NCBI GenBank assembly: GCA_903820085.1
Contig: CAIJGA010000001.1
Span: 1-64,000 of the forward strand
Length of the DNA: 64,000 nt
Source: an uncultured Chlorobiaceae bacterium
GTDB taxonomy: Bacteria; Bacteroidota; Chlorobiia; Chlorobiales; Chlorobiaceae
Direction: 5' to 3'
Part shown: piece after piece, positions 37,796-45,787 of the stretch
How the letters are laid out: each line of letters opens with the position of its first letter
How positions within the stretch are numbered: the first letter of the stretch is position 1
Notes under the pieces: generated by a model
Databases searched by the model: none
Told to the model about the DNA's origin: nothing
What the model saw: the letters and a program-made list of their open reading frames with translations, nothing else
Program-made: the position numbers and the translations under genes

Positions 37796-37866
37796 GATCC
37801 ATCACGGTAGAGGAAAACCCCTGGTACCCTGCATGGACAACGTTACAACAACTTACCACAAAGCAC

Positions 37867-38523
37867 CTACGACGAGTGGCAGCTCCCGCCGCAGGAGCAG
37901 CCGAGTTTACCGGTGCGGGCTTTTTCGAGCGACTCTTTTCCTTCACTCCAGGCAAACCAGGCTATCCCAAGCGACCCGGCAGCATCAACCAGACCGATAT
38001 GAAAAAGTTCATAGAGGAGACTGCTTGCAAGCAGCACAACAGAAAGCAGGAGGCAGGTTTTTGTGCAATTGGCATCAGCAATAATTGCATCTGAGTGAAG
38101 AGCCTTGCCTGCTTTCATTTTGGCGCTCATCAGCCACCACATCGTAGCAATGGAGACAAGAGAGACCAGAATTCCGGGAACGGTTGTTGTCGGACGGCTT
38201 CCCTGAAGGAGGTTGAGCAGTGCGCCAAGAACCATGCCTGCGGCAAGGAGGTAGAAGGCCCAGCCGGTGATACGCAAAGCCTGCCGTTCAAATTGGTCGC
38301 GCGATTCCACAGGGCTTTTGCGCATTCTCAGTACCATGTGCACAATGCCCAAGCCCGAAATCACCTCCACAAGGCTGTCGACACCGAACCCAAGGAGCGC
38401 AAGGGTATCGTCGGCCAACCCGAACCCTATACTGACAACAGCCTCAATAATATTATATACGACCGTCACAAGACCAAGTGCCAGTGCAACATCCAGGATC
38501 GACTGCGTTGATGGTGCTTTCAT
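37867..38523 (-). CDS. Shortened CDF-like cation transporter with Cys-rich tail
   Basis: 218 residues with about six membrane helices and no C-terminal cytoplasmic metal domain, unlike the full CDF at 8016-8945 (309 residues). LLGFGVDSLVEVISG (about 43-57) corresponds to the helix-2 site, and HSDAIIADANC is the helix-5 counterpart. The tail ends GCSCGGSCHSS, four residues from each side able to bind a soft metal. Full-length CDFs dimerise through the missing domain. It may form a minimal transporter for a soft divalent metal. Family membership is fairly safe, cargo unknown. Confidence 0.78.
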   Translation of the reverse strand: MKAPSTQSILDVALALGLVTVVYNIIEAVVSIGFGLADDTLALLGFGVDSLVEVISGLGIVHMVLRMRKSPVESRDQFERQALRITGWAFYLLAAGMVLGALLNLLQGSRPTTTVPGILVSLVSIATMWWLMSAKMKAGKALHSDAIIADANCTKTCLLLSVVLLASSLLYELFHIGLVDAAGSLGIAWFAWSEGKESLEKARTGKLGCSCGGSCHSS

Positions 38524-38906
38524 AACATGCTCTTTTTCATGAACAAAGTCCCCCAGTTACAGGGATAAGATACTGCAACTCATTTATTACAATAGAGATG
38601 TAATATAACCAATTGTACTGCCTCCACAGTAAAACAAGATAGCGTCTGCCTCATTATGCTGGATGTTCAATGCAAAAAGCTTTCATTTTCTGAAAGGTAT
38701 AAACATTTTTTACAGAAATTGCCGGTCAGGGTTCACTTGAGCGGATACTGACTATTATTGCCGACATCAGCTTCCTCCGGGCAAAAATTGCCCATTTTAC
38801 TATTTTTTCATTACCTTCGCTTAGGAAAGAGAAAAAGCGGGGTAACCTGCGTAGAGAAACTTCCGGCTGTTGATTATTGACCTTTGACCTTTGACCTTTC
38901 GATACC
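38524..38906. other. Intergenic region upstream of pdxJ
   Basis: 383 bp between divergent genes, no convincing reading frame. Three exact tandem copies of TTGACCT lie at 38877-38897, ending 9 bp before the pdxJ start codon. The rest is AT-rich and probably holds promoters for both directions. Confidence 0.6.
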
Positions 38907-39617
38907 ATGAGATTAGCTGTTAATATTGATCATATCGCCACCCTGCGGAACGCCAGGGGTGAACAGGAACCTGACCCGGTTGCTGCGGCTTTGCTTGCCG
39001 AAAAATGCGGTGCAGCGGGCATTGTCTGCCACCTTCGTGAAGACCGTCGCCATATTAAAGACCATGATCTTGCCCGGCTCCGACAGGCTGTGACCACAAA
39101 GCTTGACCTTGAGATGGCCATGACCGCGGAACTGCAACAGATAGCGCTGAAAACAAGGCCTGAGCTCATTACCCTTGTGCCTGAAAAAAGGGAGGAACTT
39201 ACAACTGAAGGCGGGTTTGACATTGCCCGCCACTATGAGGTACTGGCAGCATATCTGAAACCGTTCAACGCTGAAGGAATAGAGGTCAGTCTCTTTATTG
39301 AACCTGACAAGCGGGCTATTGACCTTGCAGCACGCGCAGGGGCCGACATCGTGGAGCTGCACACGGGCGCCTATGCCGAGAAGCTGCCTGATGAAGAGAA
39401 GGCACTTGAGCTGAAAAGAATCCGTGAGGCCGCTGTCTACGCCAAAAGCCTTGGACTCAAGGTGGTCGCAGGCCACGGGCTCAACTACATCAACATTGCT
39501 CCGTTCAGGGAGATCCGGGAGATTGAAGAGGTCAGTATCGGTCATGCCATTATTGCCCGTGCCGTAATGACAGGGCTTGAAGAGGCGGTCAGGGAGATGC
39601 TCCGTATCATTCAATAG
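38907..39617 (+). CDS. pdxJ: Pyridoxine 5'-phosphate synthase
   Basis: 236 residues, TIM barrel. [12 protein letters not shown] at the N-terminus, HLREDRRHI, and the C-terminal GHGLNY and IGHAIIARA are the standard PdxJ blocks. It condenses DXP with 3-amino-2-oxopropyl phosphate to form pyridoxine 5'-phosphate. Its substrate DXP is made by Dxs, encoded at 32102-34033. It begins a three-gene cluster with rdgB (8 bp later) and uppP. Confidence 0.96.
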   Translation: MRLAVNIDHIATLRNARGEQEPDPVAAALLAEKCGAAGIVCHLREDRRHIKDHDLARLRQAVTTKLDLEMAMTAELQQIALKTRPELITLVPEKREELTTEGGFDIARHYEVLAAYLKPFNAEGIEVSLFIEPDKRAIDLAARAGADIVELHTGAYAEKLPDEEKALELKRIREAAVYAKSLGLKVVAGHGLNYINIAPFREIREIEEVSIGHAIIARAVMTGLEEAVREMLRIIQ

Positions 39618-39624
39618 CAACCCC

Positions 39625-40329
39625 ATGCCGGCACCTAACGAAAACCGCATTACCATCCTCCTTGCAACCGCCAATCGCGACAAGGTCAGAGAGCTTCGTC
39701 CGTTGCTTGAGACAATCTCTCCCCTTTTCAAAGTCGTTACGCTCCATGAGCTTGGAGTTGAGGTTGAAATTGAGGAGACGGAAAAGACGCTTGAAGGGAA
39801 TGCCCTGCTCAAGGCAAGGGCAATTTTTGACCTGCTCTCTGAACGGTTCCCCTTTATGATTGCACTGGCAGACGATACCGGTCTGGAGGTGGATGCGCTG
39901 GATGGAGCCCCTGGCATCTACTCTGCCCGATTTGCCCCCGTGGCCGCAGGCCAGACTCCAACGTATCAAGAGAATGTTGCCCATCTGCTTTACTGCATGA
40001 AAGGTATTGCCAACCGGGAGGCCCGCTTCAGAACCGTTGTTGCACTGAAAGGCGCATTGCCGACCACAGAAGGATGCTTCCAGTTTGAACACACTGCCGA
40101 AGGAGTGGTTCCGGGCAGCATAACCCTTGAAGAACAGGGCAATGCAGGGTTTGGTTATGACCCCCTTTTTCTTGTACGCGCTGCCGGTAAAACCTATGCT
40201 GAAATGAGTATGGCAGAAAAAAACAGGCTCAGTCACCGCTCACTTGCCGTTCAGCAGGCTGTTGCTGACCTCAGGAACATTCTTCGGCAAAAACAGATTC
40301 TTTTAACCGATACCAACACTCATCCATGA
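39625..40329 (+). CDS. rdgB: Non-canonical purine NTP pyrophosphatase (RdgB/HAM1)
   Basis: 234 residues from the ATG at 39625; an upstream ATG at 39577 lies inside pdxJ. Motifs: LATANRDKVRELRPLL, ADDTGLEVDAL, GFGYDPLF, and SHRSLAVQ. It hydrolyses ITP, dITP and XTP to monophosphates and so keeps damaged purines out of DNA and RNA. The stop overlaps the uppP start (ATGA at 40326). Confidence 0.95.
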   Translation: MPAPNENRITILLATANRDKVRELRPLLETISPLFKVVTLHELGVEVEIEETEKTLEGNALLKARAIFDLLSERFPFMIALADDTGLEVDALDGAPGIYSARFAPVAAGQTPTYQENVAHLLYCMKGIANREARFRTVVALKGALPTTEGCFQFEHTAEGVVPGSITLEEQGNAGFGYDPLFLVRAAGKTYAEMSMAEKNRLSHRSLAVQQAVADLRNILRQKQILLTDTNTHP

Positions 40330-41174
40330 CCCTCTTTGAAGCTATCACTCTCGGTATCGTTCAGGGGCTGACGGAGTTTCTTCCCATCAGCAGCACGGCA
40401 CATCTGAGAATTATTCCTGCTCTTGCGGGATGGGCAGATCCCGGTGCGGCGTTTACCGCCATCGTGCAGATCGGCACCCTTATTGCTGTCCTTATCTATT
40501 TCCGGAAGGATATCTCCGTTATTGTCAAAGCAGTTATTCTGGGACTCATACGGCACAAACCACTGGAAAACGGTGACGCAAAAATGGGATGGATGATTGT
40601 AGCGGGAACACTTCCCATTGTCATATTCGGCATTCTTTTCAAGTCAGAAATCGAGACCAGCCTCCGCTCGCTGTACTGGATCAGCGGCGCGCTGATTGGT
40701 TTGGCTATCGTCCTTTCTCTGGCTGAAAATAAAATACGAACAAAGCTGAGAAAGGGACTGCCGCTGAAATCAATGGATGAGATCGGATGGAAAGAGGCTC
40801 TTCTGATCGGTTTGGCTCAAAGCGTCGCCCTTATTCCCGGATCTTCCCGCTCGGGGGTAACCATAACCGGCGGACTTTTTTTAGATCTTGACCGTGCAAC
40901 TGCAGCCCGTTTTTCATTCCTGCTGTCGCTGCCTTCGGTATTTGCCGCAGCACTCCTGGAGCTCTATCAAACCTGGCACATCATTACCTCCTCTTCTGGA
41001 AACATGACCAATATCGTTGCCGCAACTCTTGCAGCAGGAATTGTTGGCTATGCCTCCATTGCCTTTCTTATCAACTACCTGAAAAAGCATACCACAAACA
41101 TCTTTATTGCTTACAGGCTCGTGGCTGGAGGAGCCATTCTCTACCTTGTTGCGACAGGATTTCTGAAGCCATAA
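40326..41174 (+). CDS. uppP: Undecaprenyl-diphosphatase UppP/BacA
   Basis: 282 residues, eight or so membrane helices. The signatures GLTEFLPISSTAHL (residues 13-26) and PGSSRSGVTITGG are complete. It dephosphorylates undecaprenyl diphosphate to regenerate the lipid carrier for peptidoglycan and surface polysaccharides. It is translationally coupled to rdgB. A hairpin with a following T-rich stretch lies at 41218-41251. Confidence 0.96.
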   Translation: MTLFEAITLGIVQGLTEFLPISSTAHLRIIPALAGWADPGAAFTAIVQIGTLIAVLIYFRKDISVIVKAVILGLIRHKPLENGDAKMGWMIVAGTLPIVIFGILFKSEIETSLRSLYWISGALIGLAIVLSLAENKIRTKLRKGLPLKSMDEIGWKEALLIGLAQSVALIPGSSRSGVTITGGLFLDLDRATAARFSFLLSLPSVFAAALLELYQTWHIITSSSGNMTNIVAATLAAGIVGYASIAFLINYLKKHTTNIFIAYRLVAGGAILYLVATGFLKP

Positions 41175-41217
41175 CCGAAAAACAGAGGCAAGTCACAAAA
41201 GAGAGATAAAAATAATT

Positions 41218-41250
41218 CTGTTTTCTGCAGAAACAGGCAGAAAATTTTTC
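41218..41250 (+). terminator. Probable terminator of pdxJ-rdgB-uppP
   Basis: CTGTTTT-CTGCA-GAAACAG at 41218-41236 (seven pairs including one G-T), followed within a few bases by AATTTTTCTT. It lies 44 bp after the uppP stop. Confidence 0.4.
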
Positions 41251-41293
41251 TTATATATAGAATAATCTAAATAAACAGTTTAATCATCCAGCC

Positions 41294-42154
41294 GTGCCAG
41301 CCAGCTCATCAAGCTTAGGGCATAATGGTTTTGAAAAAGCAGACTTACACATCCATACGAAATGTTCAGACGGGATCTTTACACCGGCAGAAATTGTTGA
41401 AAAAGCAGCTCTTGTCGGCTTGAAGGCCATCAGTATTACTGACCATGATTCTGTTTTAGGTATTGACAAAGCAAAGCCATTAGCCTTCGAAAAAGGTATT
41501 GAGCTTATTCCTGGTGTGGAAATGAGCTCGACCTACAAGGGCTATGATATTCATATCCTTGGTTATTTTTTCAATTATCAGCATTCCGAGCTGAAAGAAT
41601 ATCTCGACCACTGCCGTCACCTGCGCACCGAAAGGGCTGAACGCATGGTGAGCAAACTAGCCAAAATGGGCGTAAAGATCGGCATTGAGCAGATCATCGT
41701 CAAAGCCCAGAACGGAAGTGTCGGGCGGCCTCACATTGCCGCTGTGCTTCAGGATGTAGGATATGTCAAAAGCTTCAGTGAGGCTTTCAGCAAGTACCTC
41801 GGCTCACACAGTCCTGCATATGTCAAAAGCATCGAGACGCATCCGGCAGATGTCATCAGGCTCATCAACAAAGCCTCCGGGCTCTCTTTCCTTGCGCACC
41901 CGGCTCAGAATGTGCCCGATGAAACACTGAAGCAGTTAATTACGTTTGGACTTGATGGCATTGAAATTGTCCATCCTTCTCATGACACCTACAGGCAAAA
42001 TTACTACCGTGAGATTGCCAATGAGTACTTTCTGCTTTTTTCAGGAGGTTCCGACTTTCACGGAATGAAAGAGCGCGATGAAGATCTCTTTGGTAAGGTG
42101 ACCATACCTTGCGAATGGGTAGCGAAAATGAAAAGCCGACTTTTACACGCATGA
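41294..42154 (+). CDS. PHP-domain metal-dependent phosphoesterase (RNase AM/TrpH-like)
   Basis: 286 residues from a GTG start. PHP motifs: DLHIHTKCSDG, SITDHDSVLG, IPGVEMS, HPAQN, and SGGSDFHG, which together bind three metal ions. E. coli RNase AM (YciV/TrpH) of this family trims 5' ends of rRNAs and digests 3',5'-bisphosphonucleotides; that activity is likely here but not proven. The stop overlaps the mlaE start (ATGA at 42151), so it is co-translated with a lipid transport operon, a link without obvious functional reason. Confidence 0.85.
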   Translation: MPASSSSLGHNGFEKADLHIHTKCSDGIFTPAEIVEKAALVGLKAISITDHDSVLGIDKAKPLAFEKGIELIPGVEMSSTYKGYDIHILGYFFNYQHSELKEYLDHCRHLRTERAERMVSKLAKMGVKIGIEQIIVKAQNGSVGRPHIAAVLQDVGYVKSFSEAFSKYLGSHSPAYVKSIETHPADVIRLINKASGLSFLAHPAQNVPDETLKQLITFGLDGIEIVHPSHDTYRQNYYREIANEYFLLFSGGSDFHGMKERDEDLFGKVTIPCEWVAKMKSRLLHA

Positions 42155-42993
42155 AAACAGAAGAATCCACGGTCATCGCATCTCATCGCTCTCAATTTAT
42201 GCCATCCGCCTTCATACGAATACTGGGGAGAAAACTTGTCCAGCAACTGAAAGATTTTTTTCTCACCATGCAGGAGTTTTTTCTCTTTTCGGTCAGGGCA
42301 TTTATGGCCTTTCCAAAAATGATCCGTTATTGGAGGGATGTTCTTGATCAGGCCACGATATGCGGCACGGACTCCATTCCCATTGTGCTGGTCAGCGCTA
42401 TCTCCATTGGTGCGCTTCTGGCCATTGAGGTTGGCAACCTGCTGGAGGATTTCGGAGCAAAAACAATGCTTGGACGCTCAACAGCGCTCTCGGTAATCCG
42501 CGAACTCGGCCCGCTTCTCATGGGCCTGATGCTCTCTGCCCGCTTCGGATCCAGAAACGGTGCTGAACTCGGTGCCATGCAGATATCAGAACAAATTGAT
42601 GCGCTTCGCGCATTCGGCACCGACCCCATTGCAAAACTGGTCATGCCACGGCTTGTTGCCGCCCTTATCATGTTTTTGCCGTTGACCGCACTTTCAGATT
42701 TTGCCGGTCTGCAAAGCGCTGCATACATGGCCGAACACTACCACCGAATCGACCCTGGAATATTCTGGAACGCCGTCTATCCCAGGCTTGTAGCCAAGGA
42801 CTTTGTGGTCGGGTTCCTTAAAGCTCCCGTCTTCGCCATCATCATAACACTGGTAAGCTGCTTCAATGGCTTTTCGGCAAGAGGAGGAACCGCTGGTGTC
42901 GGGCGTTCGACCATTAAAGGGATTGTTGTTTCATCAGGTCTGGTGCTGATTGCCAATTTCTACGTTTCTAAGATAGTGCTGGAAAATATGTAA
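42151..42993 (+). CDS. mlaE: MlaE-type ABC permease for phospholipid transport
   Basis: 280 residues from the ATG at 42151, with five or six membrane helices. Conserved blocks are VLVSAISIGALLAIEVG, VIRELGPLLMGLMLSARFGSR and ELGAMQISEQIDAL, the last two characteristic of the MlaE/YrbE family. With MlaF and MlaD it forms an inner-membrane complex moving phospholipids between the inner and outer membranes. The order mlaE-mlaF-mlaD follows directly. Confidence 0.92.
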   Translation: MKTEESTVIASHRSQFMPSAFIRILGRKLVQQLKDFFLTMQEFFLFSVRAFMAFPKMIRYWRDVLDQATICGTDSIPIVLVSAISIGALLAIEVGNLLEDFGAKTMLGRSTALSVIRELGPLLMGLMLSARFGSRNGAELGAMQISEQIDALRAFGTDPIAKLVMPRLVAALIMFLPLTALSDFAGLQSAAYMAEHYHRIDPGIFWNAVYPRLVAKDFVVGFLKAPVFAIIITLVSCFNGFSARGGTAGVGRSTIKGIVVSSGLVLIANFYVSKIVLENM

Positions 42994-42997
42994 GTGG

Positions 42998-43732
42998 ATG
43001 ATTGAATTACGAAATGTCAGTTTGAAATATGGTGAGAAGGAGATCCTCAAAAAGGTCTCCCTGACCGTTCAGGATAACACCATCAAGGCAATCCTTGGAC
43101 CGAGCGGTGTCGGAAAGAGCACCATTTTAAAATTAATGCTCGGCCTTATCAAGCCAAACAGCGGACAGGTTATCATTGATGGTACCGATATCACCGGCAT
43201 GAAGGAGAGCGCACTTTATGGCATAAGGCGTAAGATGGGCATGGTTTTTCAGGGAAATGCGCTTTTTGACTCGTTGACCATCAGCCAGAACCTTGGCTTT
43301 TTTCTTCGTGAAAACATGAAACTCCCGCAGGAAGAGATAAGCCGGAGAGTTACTGAGCAGATCCAGTTTGCCGGTCTTGAGGGATACGAAGATCAACTGC
43401 CTGAAAGTCTGAGCGGAGGAATGCGCCGAAGGGTAGCTATCGGCAGGGCCCTGATTTTCAAGCCGCACATGATCCTCTTTGATGAACCAACCGCAGGGCT
43501 TGATCCGGTCAGCTCAAAAAAGATTCTCTCGCTCATCAGTTCCCTGCGCCATCATAACAACCTCGGCGCCGTGATTGTTACCCATATTATTGATGATGTT
43601 TTTAATGTTGCCGACTCCGTTGCCGTACTTTACCAGGGCGAGATCATTTTCGACGATGTAACCGAAAAACTTCATGATGCAAATCATCAGTTCATCCAAT
43701 CGATTCTTTCCGATAAAATTCTTGAATTATAA
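42998..43732 (+). CDS. mlaF: MlaF-type ABC ATPase for phospholipid transport
   Basis: 244 residues. Walker A GPSGVGKST (about 33-41), the signature LSGGMRRRVAIGRAL with the arginine-rich form of Mkl/MlaF proteins, Walker B MILFDEPTAGLDP, and the switch histidine in VTHII. It powers MlaE. The start is 4 bp after the mlaE stop. Confidence 0.94.
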   Translation: MIELRNVSLKYGEKEILKKVSLTVQDNTIKAILGPSGVGKSTILKLMLGLIKPNSGQVIIDGTDITGMKESALYGIRRKMGMVFQGNALFDSLTISQNLGFFLRENMKLPQEEISRRVTEQIQFAGLEGYEDQLPESLSGGMRRRVAIGRALIFKPHMILFDEPTAGLDPVSSKKILSLISSLRHHNNLGAVIVTHIIDDVFNVADSVAVLYQGEIIFDDVTEKLHDANHQFIQSILSDKILEL

Positions 43733-43755
43733 CATCACTTAAGACCATCACCCGT

Positions 43756-44634
43756 ATGAAAAATCCGAACGCTTTGAAATGGAGCGATCTGAGGACTGGA
43801 ATATTTTTTGTTTTAGGCATCTGTTTTGCGGCCTATATGGGACTGGTCATCGGCAAAAACAGTAACCTGTTTTCCGGTGTAACAACCATAAAAATTCTTT
43901 CGAACGATGTACAGAGCCTTGCTGAAAACAACTTTGTCTCGGTATCAGGCAAGAAAATAGGCACTGTTTCAAAAATGGAGTTTGAGAGAAGGAACGGCGA
44001 ACTTTACGTTGTAGCCACGCTCAGACTGAAAAACGAGTTTGCCCCTCTGGTTACAAAAGATGCCAAAGCGACGATTAAATCTCTCGGGGTACTGGGCGAC
44101 AAGTATGTTGATATCAAAACAGGAAAAGCTCCCCCCGTCAGCAACGGGGATTTTATTGCCCTTGAAACGGAGGATGGCATGGCAAGCCTCACGACCAACG
44201 CAAATAACGCTTTTGTCAAAATCAATGAGCTCCTCGAACACCTGAACAGCGGCAAGGGTATGGCTGGACGACTTATCTCGGATGAAAAGATGGGTGGCGA
44301 GCTTGCCCAAACGATCAGCAGCCTGAAAAACACGACTGCTGAACTCTCAAACGTAACGCAGAAAGCCTCCCATGGAGATGGGCTCCTTTCGAAACTCCTC
44401 AATGACAAGGCCATGGCAAAAAATACCGAAGAGACCATTGAACGGCTGAATGAGGCAGCATTGAAAACCGAATCACTGATTAGTAAACTGAACAATGAAA
44501 AGGGCACCATTGGACAGCTTTCCTCCAATCCGGTACTCTATAACAACCTTTCAAGGACGCTTGCCTCACTTGATTCGGTGCTCGTTGACCTGAAAAGAAA
44601 GCCCGGTCGCTATGTCAAGTTCTCTCTCTTTTAA
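43756..44634 (+). CDS. mlaD: MlaD-type MCE-domain protein
   Basis: 292 residues. One N-terminal membrane helix (about 16-35), then an MCE domain (VSVSGKKIGTVSKM...TIKSLGVLGDKYVDI) and a long alpha-helical C-terminal part (about 150-280) with repeated SGKGMAGRLISD / GDGLLSKLLND / EKGTIGQLSSN patterns. MCE proteins form hexameric rings that carry lipids across the periplasm. The helical tail is longer than in E. coli MlaD (183 residues), like forms that build a longer channel. No MlaB or MlaC is encoded beside it. Confidence 0.9.
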   Translation: MKNPNALKWSDLRTGIFFVLGICFAAYMGLVIGKNSNLFSGVTTIKILSNDVQSLAENNFVSVSGKKIGTVSKMEFERRNGELYVVATLRLKNEFAPLVTKDAKATIKSLGVLGDKYVDIKTGKAPPVSNGDFIALETEDGMASLTTNANNAFVKINELLEHLNSGKGMAGRLISDEKMGGELAQTISSLKNTTAELSNVTQKASHGDGLLSKLLNDKAMAKNTEETIERLNEAALKTESLISKLNNEKGTIGQLSSNPVLYNNLSRTLASLDSVLVDLKRKPGRYVKFSLF

Positions 44635-45786
44635 TTGCCGATAAAGCCCATACACGTGCTGCGCTTCATTGTGGTCTCAGGCATGCTTCTTGCAACGTTA
44701 AGCACCGCCTGTGCGGCAAAGCTTCTGGCTCATGATTTCAGGCCGCTTGAAGCGGTTATGGAAAAAGCCGTAAGCGACACCGTTTTTCCGGGAGCAAGCC
44801 TTGCCGTTCTGTACAAGGGCAACGTAGTCTTTCACAAGGCGTTCGGCAGAATGACCTATGACCCTGGCAGCAGCCCCGCAGATACAACAACGATCTACGA
44901 TCTTGCCTCTCTTACCAAGGCTGTCGTCACCACCAGCATTGCCATGCAGCTTGTCGAGCGTGATTCGCTCTCGCTTCAGGCTCCTGTTTCGACTTACCTG
45001 CCCGCTTTTGCCAGAAACGGCAAGGAAACCGTCACAATTGAGCAGCTCATGCGCCACACCTCCGGGTTACGGGCCCACAGCTTTTATGCAAAAAGCTGCC
45101 GCACACCCAAAGAGCTGTTCAGTGCCATTGAGGCCGATACCCTGCTCTCCCGGCCCGGCACAACAACCCTTTACAGCGATCTCAACTTCATGCTTCTTGG
45201 CAGAATCATTGAGACTATCACCGGCCAAACTCTTGCAGCAAACTTTCACCAGCGATTTGCCGCGCCGCTCGGCATGAGTTCAACCATGTTCACCCCACCG
45301 CAGGCAGTCATCCGGCGCATAGCCCCGGTAGAAAAGGACACGCTCTGGCCATTCAAGGTGCAGCGACCGCTTGTCAACGACCAGAATGCTGCATTGCTCG
45401 GTGGAGTTGCCGGTCATGCCGGCCTCTTTTCAACCACCGGCGACCTGCTTGATATGGTGCGCCTGCTGATGCATGGCGGAAGCTTAAGGGGCCACACCTA
45501 TTTCCGAGCAGCAACACTCAGGAGATTTCTTGCGCGCAATGGCAATTCGAGAGCAGTTGGATGGGACGTGCGCTCATCTGACGGGCACTCTTCAGCAGGA
45601 GACTATTTTTCCAACTCCTCCTACGGCCATCTTGGCTACACCGGAACAAGCATCTGGATTGACCCGGAAAAAGAGCTTGCGGTCATTCTGCTCAGCAACA
45701 GGGTCTACCCCTCGTCAGAAAACATCAAGATCCGCAAATTCCGACCGTTGCTCCACAACAGCGTCGTGCAGTGTCTGGGCTTATAA
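44635..45786 (+). CDS. Serine hydrolase of the class C beta-lactamase/penicillin-binding fold
   Basis: 383 residues from a TTG placed right after the mlaD stop; a GTG at 44656 is an alternative start. A hydrophobic signal segment is at about 9-27. The active-site SxxK is ASLTK (S92, K95), and YSDLNF is the YxN-like element. GHLGYTG near the end corresponds to the KTG/HxG triad. Such proteins are periplasmic D-Ala-D-Ala carboxypeptidases, esterases or true beta-lactamases; the sequence does not separate these. It ends 1 bp before the convergent crtU-like stop. Confidence 0.85.
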   Translation: MPIKPIHVLRFIVVSGMLLATLSTACAAKLLAHDFRPLEAVMEKAVSDTVFPGASLAVLYKGNVVFHKAFGRMTYDPGSSPADTTTIYDLASLTKAVVTTSIAMQLVERDSLSLQAPVSTYLPAFARNGKETVTIEQLMRHTSGLRAHSFYAKSCRTPKELFSAIEADTLLSRPGTTTLYSDLNFMLLGRIIETITGQTLAANFHQRFAAPLGMSSTMFTPPQAVIRRIAPVEKDTLWPFKVQRPLVNDQNAALLGGVAGHAGLFSTTGDLLDMVRLLMHGGSLRGHTYFRAATLRRFLARNGNSRAVGWDVRSSDGHSSAGDYFSNSSYGHLGYTGTSIWIDPEKELAVILLSNRVYPSSENIKIRKFRPLLHNSVVQCLGL

Positions 45787-45787
45787 G

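Noticed and set aside
38913-39917. 334-codon minus-strand frame across pdxJ and rdgB
   Set aside because: Spans two well-identified plus-strand genes; low-complexity Ser-rich translation.
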